Assembly: GCF_023715505.1 (NCBI RefSeq)
Contig: NZ_JAMBOH010000014.1
Coordinates: 79,644 to 143,643 of the forward strand
Length of the DNA: 64,000 nt
DNA from: Neobacillus cucumis
Lineage (GTDB): Bacteria; Bacillota; Bacilli; Bacillales_B; DSM-18226
Reading direction: 5' to 3'
Of this stretch, positions 17,683 to 26,609 are shown piece by piece. Both the position numbers and the translations under genes were made by a program. Below the pieces are notes generated by a model. It was given only the letters and a program-made list of their open reading frames with translations, was not told where the DNA came from and made no database searches. Position 1 is the first letter of the stretch. Every line of letters starts with the position of its first letter.

Positions 17683-19044
17683 TTAGAATTTAGAATGATA
17701 GTTATCGATTTCCCATGTATGAACTGCTGTACGGTAGCTATCCCATTCTGCTTTTTTCATAGATACATATTCATTGTAAACATGCTCACCAAGTGTATTA
17801 AAAGCAATTTCTCCTGCTTCTAATTCTTTAACAGCTTCAGCTAAGCTGCCTGGTAGGTTATCAATCCCCCTGAATGCTCTTTGTTCTTCACTCATGTGGA
17901 AAATGTCATCGTTAATTGGTGCTGGTGCTTCAAGACCTTTTTCAATTCCATCTAAACCTGCAGATGCAATCACTGCAAATGTTAAATAAGGGTTAGCAGA
18001 TGGATCTGGACAACGCAATTCTACACGAGTCGCAAGACCACGTTTTGCTGGAATACGAATTAGAGCTGAACGGTTTGAAGCAGACCAAGCGATATAACAA
18101 GGAGCTTCGTAACCAGGTACTAAACGCTTATAAGAGTTTACTAACGGGTTTGTTACCGCTGCAATCCCCTTTACGTTTTCTAAAACACCCGCAATAAATT
18201 GGTACGCTTTTTCTGATAATTGCATCTCATCAGCTGGATCGAAGAATGCATTTTCGCTTCCTTTGAAGAATGACATATTCACGTGCATACCAGAACCATT
18301 GATTCCGAATACTGGTTTGGGCATAAAGGTAGCATGCATGCCAAATTTCTTCGCCACTGTTTTCACAACCCATTTATAGGTAGTTGCAAGGTCAGCTGCT
18401 GTTAATACATCCGCATATTTAAAGTTAATTTCATGTTGTCCTTCAGCTACTTCGTGGTGAGAAGCTTCAATAGTAAAGCCCATTGCTTTTAACGCACGGT
18501 AGATTTCTAAACGAACGCGCTCGCCAAGATCATGTGGTGATGGTTCAAAATAACCAGCTTTATCAGTTAACTCTGTAGTTGCGTAACCATTGTCATCGTT
18601 TTTAAATAAGAAAAACTCTAACTCAGGGCCTACTGAAATGGTATATCCTTTATCAGCAGCACGCTCTACTGTTTTTTTCAAAACATTTCTAGTATCTCCT
18701 TCAAAAGGAGTTCCGTCTGGATTTGCTGCTGAACATAGGAAACGAGCTTCTGAATATCCCTCTTCTACTGTCCAAGGAAGAACAGCAAATGTATTCAAAT
18801 CTGGTTGAAGATAAAGGTCAGATTTATTAATAGGTGAAAACCCTTTGATAGAAGATCCATCAAACATCATTTTTCCTTCAACAACATCTTCTAATTGCGC
18901 ACTTGTAACAGTGACGTGTTTTAAAATTCCTTCAATATCGACAAATTGCAAGTGTAAAAGTTCAACACTTTTTTCTTTGATTACTTCTTTAATTTGTTCT
19001 AAAGTTGCTTTTGCAGTTGCGTTTGAAATTAGTGTTTCAGCCAC
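17683..19044 (-). CDS. glnA: Glutamine synthetase, type I
   Basis: 453 residues, near the 444 typical of Bacillus GlnA with about nine extra N-terminal residues. It joins ammonia to glutamate using ATP. The signatures are present: FDGSSIKGF near the N-terminus, GPELEFFLF (metal ligands), the ATP-binding KPVFGINGSGMHVN, and NRSALIRIPA. The GTG start follows AGAGG. It stands alone, without the glnR gene that normally precedes glnA in Bacillus, so it may be a second glutamine synthetase gene. A sigma-A-like promoter and a cre-like site lie upstream. Expected in the cytoplasm as a dodecamer. Confidence 0.95.
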   Translation of the reverse strand: MAETLISNATAKATLEQIKEVIKEKSVELLHLQFVDIEGILKHVTVTSAQLEDVVEGKMMFDGSSIKGFSPINKSDLYLQPDLNTFAVLPWTVEEGYSEARFLCSAANPDGTPFEGDTRNVLKKTVERAADKGYTISVGPELEFFLFKNDDNGYATTELTDKAGYFEPSPHDLGERVRLEIYRALKAMGFTIEASHHEVAEGQHEINFKYADVLTAADLATTYKWVVKTVAKKFGMHATFMPKPVFGINGSGMHVNMSFFKGSENAFFDPADEMQLSEKAYQFIAGVLENVKGIAAVTNPLVNSYKRLVPGYEAPCYIAWSASNRSALIRIPAKRGLATRVELRCPDPSANPYLTFAVIASAGLDGIEKGLEAPAPINDDIFHMSEEQRAFRGIDNLPGSLAEAVKELEAGEIAFNTLGEHVYNEYVSMKKAEWDSYRTAVHTWEIDNYHSKF

Positions 19045-19098
19045 GTCACATTACCTCTCATTTTCATGTTATATTTTGTCACATCATTTAATAACTAG

Positions 19099-19127
19099 AT
19101 TATATTTTAAAAATACTAGTTTGACAA
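19099..19127 (-). promoter_or_regulatory. Sigma-A promoter of glnA
   Basis: On the minus strand TTGTCA, a 17-base spacer and TATAAT lie about 55 bases upstream of the glnA start. The match to consensus is close. Confidence 0.8.
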
Positions 19128-19169
19128 TCCTTTTTTGCATATTTTTTTGAATATTTATTACATTTATTT

Positions 19170-19183
19170 CGAAAGCGTTTTCA
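19170..19183. promoter_or_regulatory. cre-like CcpA operator upstream of glnA
   Basis: CGAAAGCGTTTTCA differs from the CcpA consensus at its first base. It lies about 45 bases upstream of the -35 box. This suggests carbon-source control of this glutamine synthetase; binding is inferred. The rest of 19184-19430 shows no gene. Confidence 0.5.
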
Positions 19184-19395
19184 ATTTTGTTTAGGTTTAT
19201 TAGGGTAAATCCCTATTTACAAAAAGATCCTTATAAATAAACTTGCAAAAATATGCAAAGTTATCAATAGACCTGTGCCTTTCGCTTTATAAACATAAGC
19301 AGAACGTATTTTCTTTTTAAAAAGTAGCATTAAAATGACGTTTTTCGAACTTGAACGCTAATATAGTGTAAATAGGTCATTTTTTATTTATAAAT

Positions 19396-19424
19396 AGCAA
19401 AAAGCTCAGCCGGCTGACTGAGCT
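19396..19424 (-). terminator. Terminator of the DUF3800 gene
   Basis: AGCTCAGTCAGCCGGCTGAGCT folds into a hairpin followed by TTTTTG on the minus strand, just past the stop at 19431. Confidence 0.75.
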
Positions 19425-19430
19425 GATACT

Positions 19431-20600
19431 TTATATCTTCATTTTCCCTAAATCAATGATTCTTTTAAGATAATCATATTCTTTTTGCTCTAAAATGTCG
19501 ATCTCATTGTTAGTAGCAAGGAGAATCTGATCCCTGCATTTCGCTATTCTATGAATCATGGGATGAATCGTGAGACTTGATAAATTCACAAAGTCATATA
19601 AGTCATTTAAACAAACCGGCAATTTGTAGCCTTTATTACTGCTTGCAATCAATAATCCGCTGTCCCGCAGCTTAGAGACTATGTTAGAGCGGAAATTATG
19701 CGGATTTAATTTAACATCCCTAATTGCATTCAGATTATCTAAGATCTCTTCCGTATATACATACTCGTCCGGATTTTCCTTTAAATTAAATAAAAGTAAC
19801 TTTAGAAAATCTAAGCGAAGCCTCTCATCTTCATCTTCACTTTTTCGATGCTTTTCAATATATTTATAAGTTAAGTTCACCGCTTGCTTAATTATAATTT
19901 CATCATCTTTTGAGTGAGGATGCTCTGGTTGATAATCAAAAAGAAAGTTTTTATAGTCTTGGGGCAAAAGGTTTACGGCAGCAATCTTGCTTTTAAAGAT
20001 TTTAGAAAAAGAACGGTATTGATCGGTATAGATTGTTCTTTCATATCCTGTTGCAAGGATCCTGGTTAACAGGTTCGCTAATTGAAGAAGGATGTCTGAA
20101 CGAGTTTGGTTGAATCCGAAGGTGGAGTAATTAAATAAATCCGGTATGCTTCTTGTTTTAATATAATTGTTAAATGACCTAATAAATAGCTTAGATTCTT
20201 GTTCATCTGCCGCAAAGTCAAGCTGTTCGAACGTTCGATTTAAGTCATCATAGATTTGTCTGTTTAAGTATTTAAGGAAAGGTACTTTATACAAGATCCC
20301 ATGGTTTTCTCTTATTTTTCTTTTATCAATGACATAGGCATAGATACTGAATGGTAAGTCCTTTAGGTCATTTATGAGCTGCATGGTCTGAGTTGGATCA
20401 TGGTCAATAATGTTCGGATCGATTGCTCCAGTTTGAAAGTACCTTTGGCAAATCTGCTCAAGTTCCCTTTCTAAAGACTCTTTATTTGATTCCTTTAGGA
20501 GTATAGACGCAATAATAAAGTGGGTTGATCCTATCCCCTTTTCAAAATCAAAACGATAATCACCCAATTCATCTAAAAAAGCATATTGAATTTCCTCCAT
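19431..20600 (-). CDS. DUF3800 domain protein with C-terminal winged-helix-like region
   Basis: 389 residues. The N-terminus FLDELGDYRFDF fits the FLDESGD motif of DUF3800, an RNase H-like fold, with Leu replacing the usual Ser. A second acidic segment (YTDQYRSFSKIFKSKI, preceded by an Arg-rich helix) lies near residue 190. The last 130 residues (KENPDEYVYTEEILDNL, LRDSGLLIASSNKGYKLP) look like a winged helix. DUF3800 proteins are found in mobile and defence islands, but nuclease activity is only predicted. It is a lone gene with its own terminator. Interpretation as a defence gene is a guess. Confidence 0.7.
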   Translation of the reverse strand: MEEIQYAFLDELGDYRFDFEKGIGSTHFIIASILLKESNKESLERELEQICQRYFQTGAIDPNIIDHDPTQTMQLINDLKDLPFSIYAYVIDKRKIRENHGILYKVPFLKYLNRQIYDDLNRTFEQLDFAADEQESKLFIRSFNNYIKTRSIPDLFNYSTFGFNQTRSDILLQLANLLTRILATGYERTIYTDQYRSFSKIFKSKIAAVNLLPQDYKNFLFDYQPEHPHSKDDEIIIKQAVNLTYKYIEKHRKSEDEDERLRLDFLKLLLFNLKENPDEYVYTEEILDNLNAIRDVKLNPHNFRSNIVSKLRDSGLLIASSNKGYKLPVCLNDLYDFVNLSSLTIHPMIHRIAKCRDQILLATNNEIDILEQKEYDYLKRIIDLGKMKI

Positions 20601-20730
20601 CTTCCCACCGCCCCGAAATGAAATTTTATTGTTATATACAAGTTCAACAAAATTTCATAGAAACCTCCTAAAGGATCGTATTATCAAAAAATAAGGACAC
20701 TAAATAAATAGTGCCCCTTCTAACAAAGAT

Positions 20731-20919
20731 TTACTTGTTTTTGCTGTCTCTGTCACCGATCACCGCATTTCCGATTTTCGGTTCGGTCGTGGAGTTGGAT
20801 TCATTAGGAACCCAATCAAAACTTGGTTCGGTTGTTCCTGTTGACATCAAAGGCTGGTTTACCCCGTCTGCCGTTGATGCTTTTTTCGTATTTTTGGAGT
20901 TAGAGTTGTCTTGTATCAA
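20731..20919 (-). CDS. Small hydrophilic protein, unknown
   Basis: A 62-residue Ser/Thr/Asn-rich protein with a TTG start 9 bases after an AGGAGG site. It has no hydrophobic segment and appears disordered (STADGVNQPLMSTGTTEP, then EPKIGNAVIGDRDSKNK). The good ribosome binding site and isolated position support a real gene. Similar short proteins in spore formers are often sporulation-specific, but nothing here proves that. Confidence 0.6.
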   Translation of the reverse strand: MIQDNSNSKNTKKASTADGVNQPLMSTGTTEPSFDWVPNESNSTTEPKIGNAVIGDRDSKNK

Positions 20920-21011
20920 ACTTTTTTCCTCCTTTTAGTGTGACAAATTGCTATGCTAATACTCCTTCTTATTATGTGACAGCATAAATAATTTATTCTC
21001 TAAAAAAAGTG

Positions 21012-21497
21012 TTAATTTAATTCTTCCTTCAATTCTTCAATTTGTGCAAGATGTCTTTTTTCATGCAATCCTAAAAGGGGAATCCACTGTTTTAAACTTA
21101 ATTCCCCAAACACAGGATGCGGATATGCTCTTTGCGCTAATAATGATGGTTCAGCAGTGTCCAGCACTTTCGTTAACGCTTCTCGAGATTGTGAGAGCTT
21201 ATTCTTCATTTCAACTAGGGTGATAAATTTGTATTGGGGATCTACAATTGAAGGTGCTTTTATCTTCGTTGTCCGATTAATCGCTACATGTATTGGTTTA
21301 TCGCTTACACTTTTAGTTTCTCCATTTGCCAGTTGATCTGATATAGCAAATGTAATGGCCCGCTCTATTAAGTGCAGATGATGGAGAACCTGCATAATCG
21401 ACCAGCGTCCATCTTGTACTTGGACATTCAACTGTTCATCAGATAAACCACTAACAGACTGCAAAACTTCCTCTCGAATCTTCATATTTTCTTCCAT
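21012..21497 (-). CDS. DinB family protein
   Basis: 161 residues with the DinB/YfiT-like four-helix bundle. The three metal-binding His of the fold fit QVLHHLHLIER (one) and LGLHEKRHLAQIEEL (two). The ATG follows GGGGGCAT. It is followed closely, in the same direction, by the YfiT-like gene at 21540-22061, so the two probably form an operon. DinB proteins bind zinc or nickel and include thiol transferases; the exact reaction is unknown. Confidence 0.85.
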   Translation of the reverse strand: MEENMKIREEVLQSVSGLSDEQLNVQVQDGRWSIMQVLHHLHLIERAITFAISDQLANGETKSVSDKPIHVAINRTTKIKAPSIVDPQYKFITLVEMKNKLSQSREALTKVLDTAEPSLLAQRAYPHPVFGELSLKQWIPLLGLHEKRHLAQIEELKEELN

Positions 21498-21539
21498 ATT
21501 CTATGCCCCCTTTTTATTTTTCAAAATGACATGTGGTCC

Positions 21540-22061
21540 CTACCAGCCTTTTCGACTAATTAAAGATGTAATATGTGCAAGATGGTGACTGCCATGCCAA
21601 GCATACATTCCGATGTTCCTGCCTATAGAAATCCCGCCGGATGCAGGATGAATAAATGTTTTTTTCATATCAGCCGGACTTAAATGAAGCAAAAGGTTGA
21701 CCAATCGTTTATGTAATGCTTCAAGAAGTTCTAATGAAACATCAATGGATAATTTACTATCTGAAAGCTCTGCCCACTTTCCTTCCTCATAAGGCTTGAT
21801 GACAGGATTGTCTTCAGTAAGAGCTAGTTTAAAACGAATATAAGCATTCATATGACTATCTGCGAGGTGATGGACCACTTGCCGGACTGTCCAGCCGCCA
21901 GATCGATATGGAGTGTCTTGCTGCTCTTTATTTAAGCCATTTACAGCTTCTCTTAAAAGTCCTGGTAGTTCTTCAATCTGCTTTATCCAACCACTTGTTA
22001 CTTCGTTCGTCATTTCACCATTAAATTCGAATTTCCCTATCGGATACCTTTCGTCCAACAC
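21540..22061 (-). CDS. YfiT/BstA-type bacillithiol transferase, DinB superfamily
   Basis: 173 residues with a GTG start after GGAGGG. Metal-binding His are seen in [16 protein letters not shown] and in [14 protein letters not shown], the YfiT arrangement. B. subtilis BstA (YfiT) uses zinc to conjugate bacillithiol to electrophiles such as monobromobimane or fosfomycin. The next gene to the left encodes a second DinB protein, so the pair may handle thiol-dependent detoxification. The call is by family; substrate not shown. Confidence 0.85.
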   Translation of the reverse strand: MLDERYPIGKFEFNGEMTNEVTSGWIKQIEELPGLLREAVNGLNKEQQDTPYRSGGWTVRQVVHHLADSHMNAYIRFKLALTEDNPVIKPYEEGKWAELSDSKLSIDVSLELLEALHKRLVNLLLHLSPADMKKTFIHPASGGISIGRNIGMYAWHGSHHLAHITSLISRKGW

Positions 22062-22097
22062 GAACCCTCCTAAAAAACTAATCTATCATTATCACTT

Positions 22098-22544
22098 TTA
22101 ACTTAAATTACTTCCCCATAAAGCATCTAAAAACACCATATATAACGTAAATAGTCCAGTTAATATAGTAAAGATGATTGGGACCGTCTTAAAGGTTTTG
22201 CTTTTCCTCATCGTTACTATATAGACAATAAAAGAAAGGATCGCCACAACATAATATAGATAAATCATTAGAAAATATGTGTATGGTCCCAAAAATAATC
22301 CAAGAACCGAAAATTGAAGTAAGAAAGCCAGAATAGAAATAGCAACCCACTTTAGCCCACTTCTGATGGATACGATATTTTTAATGGAGATGAATATAGA
22401 AATGAGTACTAGACCAGCAAGCAGCCATTCATATAAGAAAAACATAGATTCATGTAAGACGGCAAAATAATAACCAAGAACGGATAAAGGAATGATTGTA
22501 AGCAATAAATAAACATTTAGTTTTAGATAAAAGGTTTCTTTCAT
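22098..22544 (-). CDS. Four-helix membrane protein
   Basis: 148 residues with four hydrophobic segments (about 11-30, 38-55, 63-85, 93-112) and a fifth near 120-140. The ATG follows GGAGGAAGG. There is no signal sequence or known catalytic motif. It is upstream of the BstA gene in the same orientation with a gap of about 36 bases, so it may be transcribed with the two DinB-family genes. Function unknown. Confidence 0.65.
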   Translation of the reverse strand: MKETFYLKLNVYLLLTIIPLSVLGYYFAVLHESMFFLYEWLLAGLVLISIFISIKNIVSIRSGLKWVAISILAFLLQFSVLGLFLGPYTYFLMIYLYYVVAILSFIVYIVTMRKSKTFKTVPIIFTILTGLFTLYMVFLDALWGSNLS

Positions 22545-22712
22545 AAAGCCCTTCCTCCATTTCTAACTAATTTTAGCAAATTCCACCATCAATTAATACA
22601 TCCCTTATGTAATTAATTTTACATTGGTAATGATTTACTTTTTTGACCAAATGAACTATGATATTAATGTGATATCACTTTTATATCACTTTACCTTTGG
22701 GAGGGGTTCTAG

Positions 22713-23573
22713 ATGAGGGAAAAATCAATTTTTAAAATCAATGGATTTGCCGCAATGATTATTGCACTTGCCTGTATTGGATTCGGTATCTATTTACTCG
22801 TTACTGGTGCAACAATCCCTGAAAAAATAGCCGGAGTTATTGTGTTAATTTTAGGATTAGTTATTGCAACAAGTTTAACAATTGTTCAACCAAACGAGGC
22901 TAAAGTCTTAACGTTCTTCGGTACTTATCTCGGTGTCATTCGCGATCAAGGTTTATGGGCAACTATTCCCTTTACGTTCAAGCGGAGTGTCTCACTACGT
23001 GTGACGAATTTTAATAGCGAGAAATTAAAAGTAAATGATTTAGAAGGTAATCCGATTGAAATTGCCGCTGTTGTTGTTTATAAAGTAAATGATGCTGCTA
23101 AAGCATTGTATGATGTAGAAAACTATGAAAAATTCATCCAGATACAAAGTGAAACCGGTATTCGTCATATTGCCAGCCGGTATGCCTATGATTCGTTTGA
23201 GAATACCGGAAATACTTTAACTCTTCGTCAAAATAGTGATGAGGTGGCCGATGTGCTTGTTCAGGACCTTCAAAAAAGACTTGATGTTGCTGGTGTCGAT
23301 GTAATCGAAGCTCGGATTATGCATCTTGCCTACTCTTCCGAAATCGCTTCTGCTATGCTGCAACGACAACAGGCACAAGCTGTTTTATCCGCTCGTAAAG
23401 TCATCGTTGACGGTGCAGTTGGACTAGTAAAAGCGGCTATTGACCAGCTTACTGAACAAGACATTGTCGAGCTTGATGAAGAGAAAAAAGCGCAGATGGT
23501 CAATAATTTGATGGTAGCGATTGTCTCAGAGAAAGGTACGCAGCCAATCATCAATACCGGAAGCATTTATTAA
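22713..23573 (+). CDS. SPFH/band 7 domain membrane protein
   Basis: 286 residues. Two N-terminal hydrophobic helices (about 12-30 and 38-56) are followed by the SPFH domain, with QPNEAKVLTFFG, the NPIEIAAVVVYKVND core and SETGIRHIASRYAYD, and then a coiled coil rich in Ala/Gln (QRQQAQAVLSARK). SPFH proteins assemble as membrane-bound oligomers that organise microdomains or modulate proteases. The ATG follows GGGAGGGG. It is followed after 13 bases by an Arc-type ribbon-helix-helix gene, a pairing I recall from Bacillus genomes. Its precise role is unclear. Confidence 0.92.
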   Translation: MREKSIFKINGFAAMIIALACIGFGIYLLVTGATIPEKIAGVIVLILGLVIATSLTIVQPNEAKVLTFFGTYLGVIRDQGLWATIPFTFKRSVSLRVTNFNSEKLKVNDLEGNPIEIAAVVVYKVNDAAKALYDVENYEKFIQIQSETGIRHIASRYAYDSFENTGNTLTLRQNSDEVADVLVQDLQKRLDVAGVDVIEARIMHLAYSSEIASAMLQRQQAQAVLSARKVIVDGAVGLVKAAIDQLTEQDIVELDEEKKAQMVNNLMVAIVSEKGTQPIINTGSIY

Positions 23574-23586
23574 GGTTGTGTAGGAA

Positions 23587-23742
23587 ATGAGTAAGAGAAA
23601 AGCTTTTCCGCTTCGAATGGATCCGAAATTATATGAAGTATTGGAAAAATGGGCAGAAGATGAGCTGCGAAGTGTAAACGCCCAAATAGAGGTTATTTTA
23701 AAAGAGGCTGCCAAAAAAGCGGGAAGATTGAAAAAGGACTAA
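23587..23742 (+). CDS. Arc-type ribbon-helix-helix protein paired with SPFH
   Basis: 51 residues, too short for many gene callers: [20 protein letters not shown], then [20 protein letters not shown] and a basic tail. The strand-helix-helix layout with alternating beta residues KAFPLRM is that of Arc/CopG DNA binders. It starts 13 bases after the SPFH stop and shares a terminator with it, so it is cotranscribed. It may repress this operon, or may be an adaptor. No toxin gene is present next to it. Confidence 0.85.
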   Translation: MSKRKAFPLRMDPKLYEVLEKWAEDELRSVNAQIEVILKEAAKKAGRLKKD

Positions 23743-23760
23743 ACTTTAAAAGCAATAATT

Positions 23761-23792
23761 GGCCTGTATCCTTTGTGATACGGGCTTTTTTT
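23761..23792 (+). terminator. Terminator of the SPFH-RHH operon
   Basis: GGCCTGTATC pairs with GATACGGGC across a 6-base loop and is followed by TTTTTTTG. Confidence 0.85.
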
Positions 23793-23901
23793 GTGTCATT
23801 CCCCTCAAAAGGAGCAATTAATTCTGCCATGCAACATAATGTTCACGGCCTTGGCAATAATAAACAAATAGTTTAAAGATTAATTGCCGGAGGAAGAGAC
23901 T

Positions 23902-25326
23902 TTGGAACATACTTGGCTTTCTCTGTTACCTTTTATTATTGTTATTTCCATGTCCATATGGCTGAAAAACATCTTGCCGGGTCTTGTTGTTGGCTTGCTG
24001 GCCGGTGCTTTTATTGTTCAAACTGATTTATTAGCTGGAGCCTATCAAACAGTTTCCTATATCGTCACGACCCTCTCCAATGGGAACAATATTAAAATTA
24101 TCGGGTTTCTTTATTTATTTGGCGGGCTTGTCGGCATGATGAATATTTCAGGAGGCATTAAAGGGTTTTCGGAATGGATTGGAACTAGGATTAAGACTGA
24201 ACGTGGACTGTTGGGACTCATTTGGCTTACCCTCCCGTTCACGTTTATGATGCCGATGTTTCGGATTATGATGATTGGGCCCGTCGTAAAATCTCTTATT
24301 AAAAAAATGAACGTTCCGAAACAAAGGGTCGGCTTGATGATGGATATCTCCACGGAATCAGTCATTGTCCTTTTACCCGTTGCGACAGCGTTTGTGGGAT
24401 TCATGGTTTCTTTAGTCGAGGGAAGTATCGGAAAGCTGCACTTAAACATGTCGGCCTATCATGTATTTTTGCTAAGTATCTTGTTTGATTTTTTTGCGAT
24501 AGTTATGTTAGTGATTGGGGTCCTTTTAACCTTTTGGAATCCAGCAAAAAGGAATCTCTCTCAACAACGTGATCATGAACTGTTAGATGAGGAAGGAAAT
24601 GAATTTCATCGGGCGGGCATTCAAAAAGAGTTGTCCTTAGTAAAAGCACAGCCTTGGCATTTAATTTTTCCAGTCTTTTTACTCTTGGGATTATCATTAT
24701 TCCTATTGTGGAAAGATGGAACGGATAAAGGGGCTCATACGGTTTTCGAAGCTTTTTCGATGGCAGATGCGACTTTCGTTATGCTATTAGCTGTTTTTAT
24801 TACACTTGTACTATCCTTTGTGTTTTACATCATAAGGCGCCAACCTTTGCATGAAATCTTATACCATTTTTATGATGGCGGGAACCAAATGATGGAGGCC
24901 ATTAGTTTACTAGTCCTGATTTGGTCATTGACATTGTCAGCTGAGGATCTCGGTTTTTCAAAATTTATCAGTTCAACATTGGGGTCATTTCTGCCAGCCT
25001 TTTTAACCCCGGTTACGATTTTTGTACTCGGTTCTTTGATTGGTTACTTCATCGGTTCTTCCTGGGGAACCTGGGGTTTGTTTATGCCCCTAGGTATGTC
25101 ATTGGCTGTTTCGACTGGGGCATCGATTCCGTTAACAGTCGGTGCCGTATTTGCCAGCGGAGCGTTTGGCGCATTAACTTCGCCGCTCGGCGATACGACG
25201 ATTACGACGGCCTCTATTCTCGATATGCCGCTGGTGGATTATGCTCGTTTTAAATTGAAGATTTCTGTGATTGGGGCTGCGATTGCGATGGGTTTGTATT
25301 TAGTTAGTGCTTTGTTTATTATTTAA
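23902..25326 (+). CDS. NhaC-family Na+/H+ antiporter
   Basis: About 474 residues in 11-12 predicted membrane helices. The TTG at 23902 is preceded by GGAGGA at good spacing and gives MEHTWLSLLPF; a TTG six codons earlier would overlap that site. The C-terminal GSSWGTWGLFMPLG and FGALTSPLGDTTITTASIL match the NhaC-like family conserved region with polar/acidic membrane residues. Such carriers exchange sodium or organic acids for protons. It is a single gene with a terminator after it. The transported ion is inferred from family. Confidence 0.88.
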   Translation: MEHTWLSLLPFIIVISMSIWLKNILPGLVVGLLAGAFIVQTDLLAGAYQTVSYIVTTLSNGNNIKIIGFLYLFGGLVGMMNISGGIKGFSEWIGTRIKTERGLLGLIWLTLPFTFMMPMFRIMMIGPVVKSLIKKMNVPKQRVGLMMDISTESVIVLLPVATAFVGFMVSLVEGSIGKLHLNMSAYHVFLLSILFDFFAIVMLVIGVLLTFWNPAKRNLSQQRDHELLDEEGNEFHRAGIQKELSLVKAQPWHLIFPVFLLLGLSLFLLWKDGTDKGAHTVFEAFSMADATFVMLLAVFITLVLSFVFYIIRRQPLHEILYHFYDGGNQMMEAISLLVLIWSLTLSAEDLGFSKFISSTLGSFLPAFLTPVTIFVLGSLIGYFIGSSWGTWGLFMPLGMSLAVSTGASIPLTVGAVFASGAFGALTSPLGDTTITTASILDMPLVDYARFKLKISVIGAAIAMGLYLVSALFII

Positions 25327-25344
25327 GGAAATTTGGAGTCTTGG

Positions 25345-25385
25345 CGGTCAATGAGATGATTTTTCATTGACCGTTCTCATTTTTA
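25345..25385 (+). terminator. Terminator of the NhaC-like gene
   Basis: CGGTCAATGA and TCATTGACCG form a 10-bp stem, followed by a TTCTCATTTTT tract. It stands between the antiporter and the convergent GNAT gene. Confidence 0.8.
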
Positions 25386-25399
25386 GGTTGAATTTCACG

Positions 25400-25957
25400 T
25401 CAATGTGACTTATTTTCATTAAACCTGCCCATTAAAATAGTATTATAGTATTTTCCATCAGAAAGCAGTTTGTCCTTTTTTAATACCCCTTCTACTTCAA
25501 AACCATATTTTTGAAAAAGCTTAATAGCTTTTTCATTGGTTTCAAGGACATTTAACATGATTTTATGAATACCGTTGTTATCTGCCCACTGAACTGATTG
25601 TTCTAAAAGATTTCTCCCTACCCCGAATCCCCAATATTCCTTTAATACACAGACACCGAATTCAACTTTATGAGAGCTCCGTTTTAATTTGTTCCCCTCA
25701 CATCTTGAGAATCCTACAATTTCCCCACTGACTTCTGCCACTAAAAAGAGATTATTTAAACTTTCCGTGTCATTTTTAATGCTTTGTATAAATCCTGATT
25801 CGTCTATGTATGCCTCCCCCTGTTCCCTATCCATATTTTCCGTTTCGCCATCGATCTGCACTCTAACTTTGGACAACCTTTTCGCATCCTTCTCCATTGC
25901 AGATCTTACCAGATATCGCAAATTTCGAATGAAAAATTCCTTTTGTTTCACGATCAT
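25400..25957 (-). CDS. GNAT family N-acetyltransferase
   Basis: 185 residues with the GNAT fold: motif A is visible as VCVLKEYWGFGVGRNLLEQ (the RxxGxG-type CoA pyrophosphate loop), followed by NNGIHKIMLNVLETNEKAIKLF and YGFEVEGVLKKD. This resembles the RimJ/RimL-like branch that acetylates N-terminal amino groups or small molecules. The acceptor is unknown. It faces the NhaC-like gene convergently. Confidence 0.88.
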   Translation of the reverse strand: MIVKQKEFFIRNLRYLVRSAMEKDAKRLSKVRVQIDGETENMDREQGEAYIDESGFIQSIKNDTESLNNLFLVAEVSGEIVGFSRCEGNKLKRSSHKVEFGVCVLKEYWGFGVGRNLLEQSVQWADNNGIHKIMLNVLETNEKAIKLFQKYGFEVEGVLKKDKLLSDGKYYNTILMGRFNENKSH

Positions 25958-26178
25958 TTAAAGTGACCTCCCCTTTTTAAAACTGTTCTGAAAGAAAGAC
26001 AATAAATCTTACGATATTAGCATATATTTCCACCAATATTATTATAAATTTAAGAGGCTTTGAATTAACAGTTGTTCTCCCAAGAATTACTTACATTTTA
26101 CTTTAGCGATCCTTTCCCTATCCTTAAAAATAGATTATACTGTATTAACAAAACCTAATTTGAAAAAGGAGATTTTCC

Positions 26179-26373
26179 ATGACTGAAAATAATCAAACCG
26201 AAGAATCTAAAAAGAAGGTTAGTCTTCAAGAACTAATGAAGCAACAGTTAGCAAACAAAAAGAATCAATCTTCTTCAGGAAAAGGAACTGCAAATGGCAG
26301 CCTAGCGACACAGAAAATGAAAAGCCAGCAATCAAAGAAGCCAAGCAATACCCGCAGAAAAATGGGTGTCTAA
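26179..26373 (+). CDS. Small basic disordered protein upstream of YwbE
   Basis: 64 residues, Lys/Gln/Ser-rich, with MTENNQTEESKKKVSLQELM at the N-terminus and a Lys/Arg tail ending in RRKMGV. The ATG follows AAAAAGGAGA. The stop codon shares one base with the ATG of the next gene (TAATG), so the two are translationally coupled. It probably binds RNA or DNA electrostatically; no family is recognised. Confidence 0.75.
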   Translation: MTENNQTEESKKKVSLQELMKQQLANKKNQSSSGKGTANGSLATQKMKSQQSKKPSNTRRKMGV

Positions 26374-26576
26374 TGAACGGACGAAATCGGATCGACCTGC
26401 AGCCGGGCATGACCGTTGACATTGTTTTAAAAGCAGACCAAAGAACGGGGAAGCTAACGAGGGGAATTGTCAAAGATCTCCTAACCAAATCGGCGACCCA
26501 TCCTCATGGTATTAAGGTCCGCCTGACAGATGGACAAGTAGGGCGTGTACAAGTCATTCACACTTCGGAAAAATAA
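26373..26576 (+). CDS. ywbE: YwbE family protein (DUF2196)
   Basis: 67 residues: NRIDLQPGMTVDIVLKADQR, then TGKLTRGIVKDLLTKSATHP and HGIKVRLTDGQVGRVQVI. This is the highly conserved YwbE pattern, a small beta barrel likely to bind nucleic acids. It overlaps the preceding gene by one base and is followed directly by a terminator. No experimental function is known to me. Confidence 0.92.
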   Translation: MNGRNRIDLQPGMTVDIVLKADQRTGKLTRGIVKDLLTKSATHPHGIKVRLTDGQVGRVQVIHTSEK

Positions 26577-26578
26577 TC

Positions 26579-26605
26579 AAAGCAACGCTTTTGGGCGTTG
26601 CTTTT
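26579..26605. terminator. Terminator between ywbE and nat
   Basis: AAGCAACGC pairs with GGCGTTGCTT, followed by TTTTC on the plus strand; the minus side also has a short T run, so it can serve both convergent genes. Confidence 0.8.
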
Positions 26606-26609
26606 CATT

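Noticed and set aside
23587..23742. Antitoxin of a toxin-antitoxin pair
   Set aside because: The RHH fold fits an antitoxin, but no toxin-like gene is adjacent; the partner is an SPFH protein.
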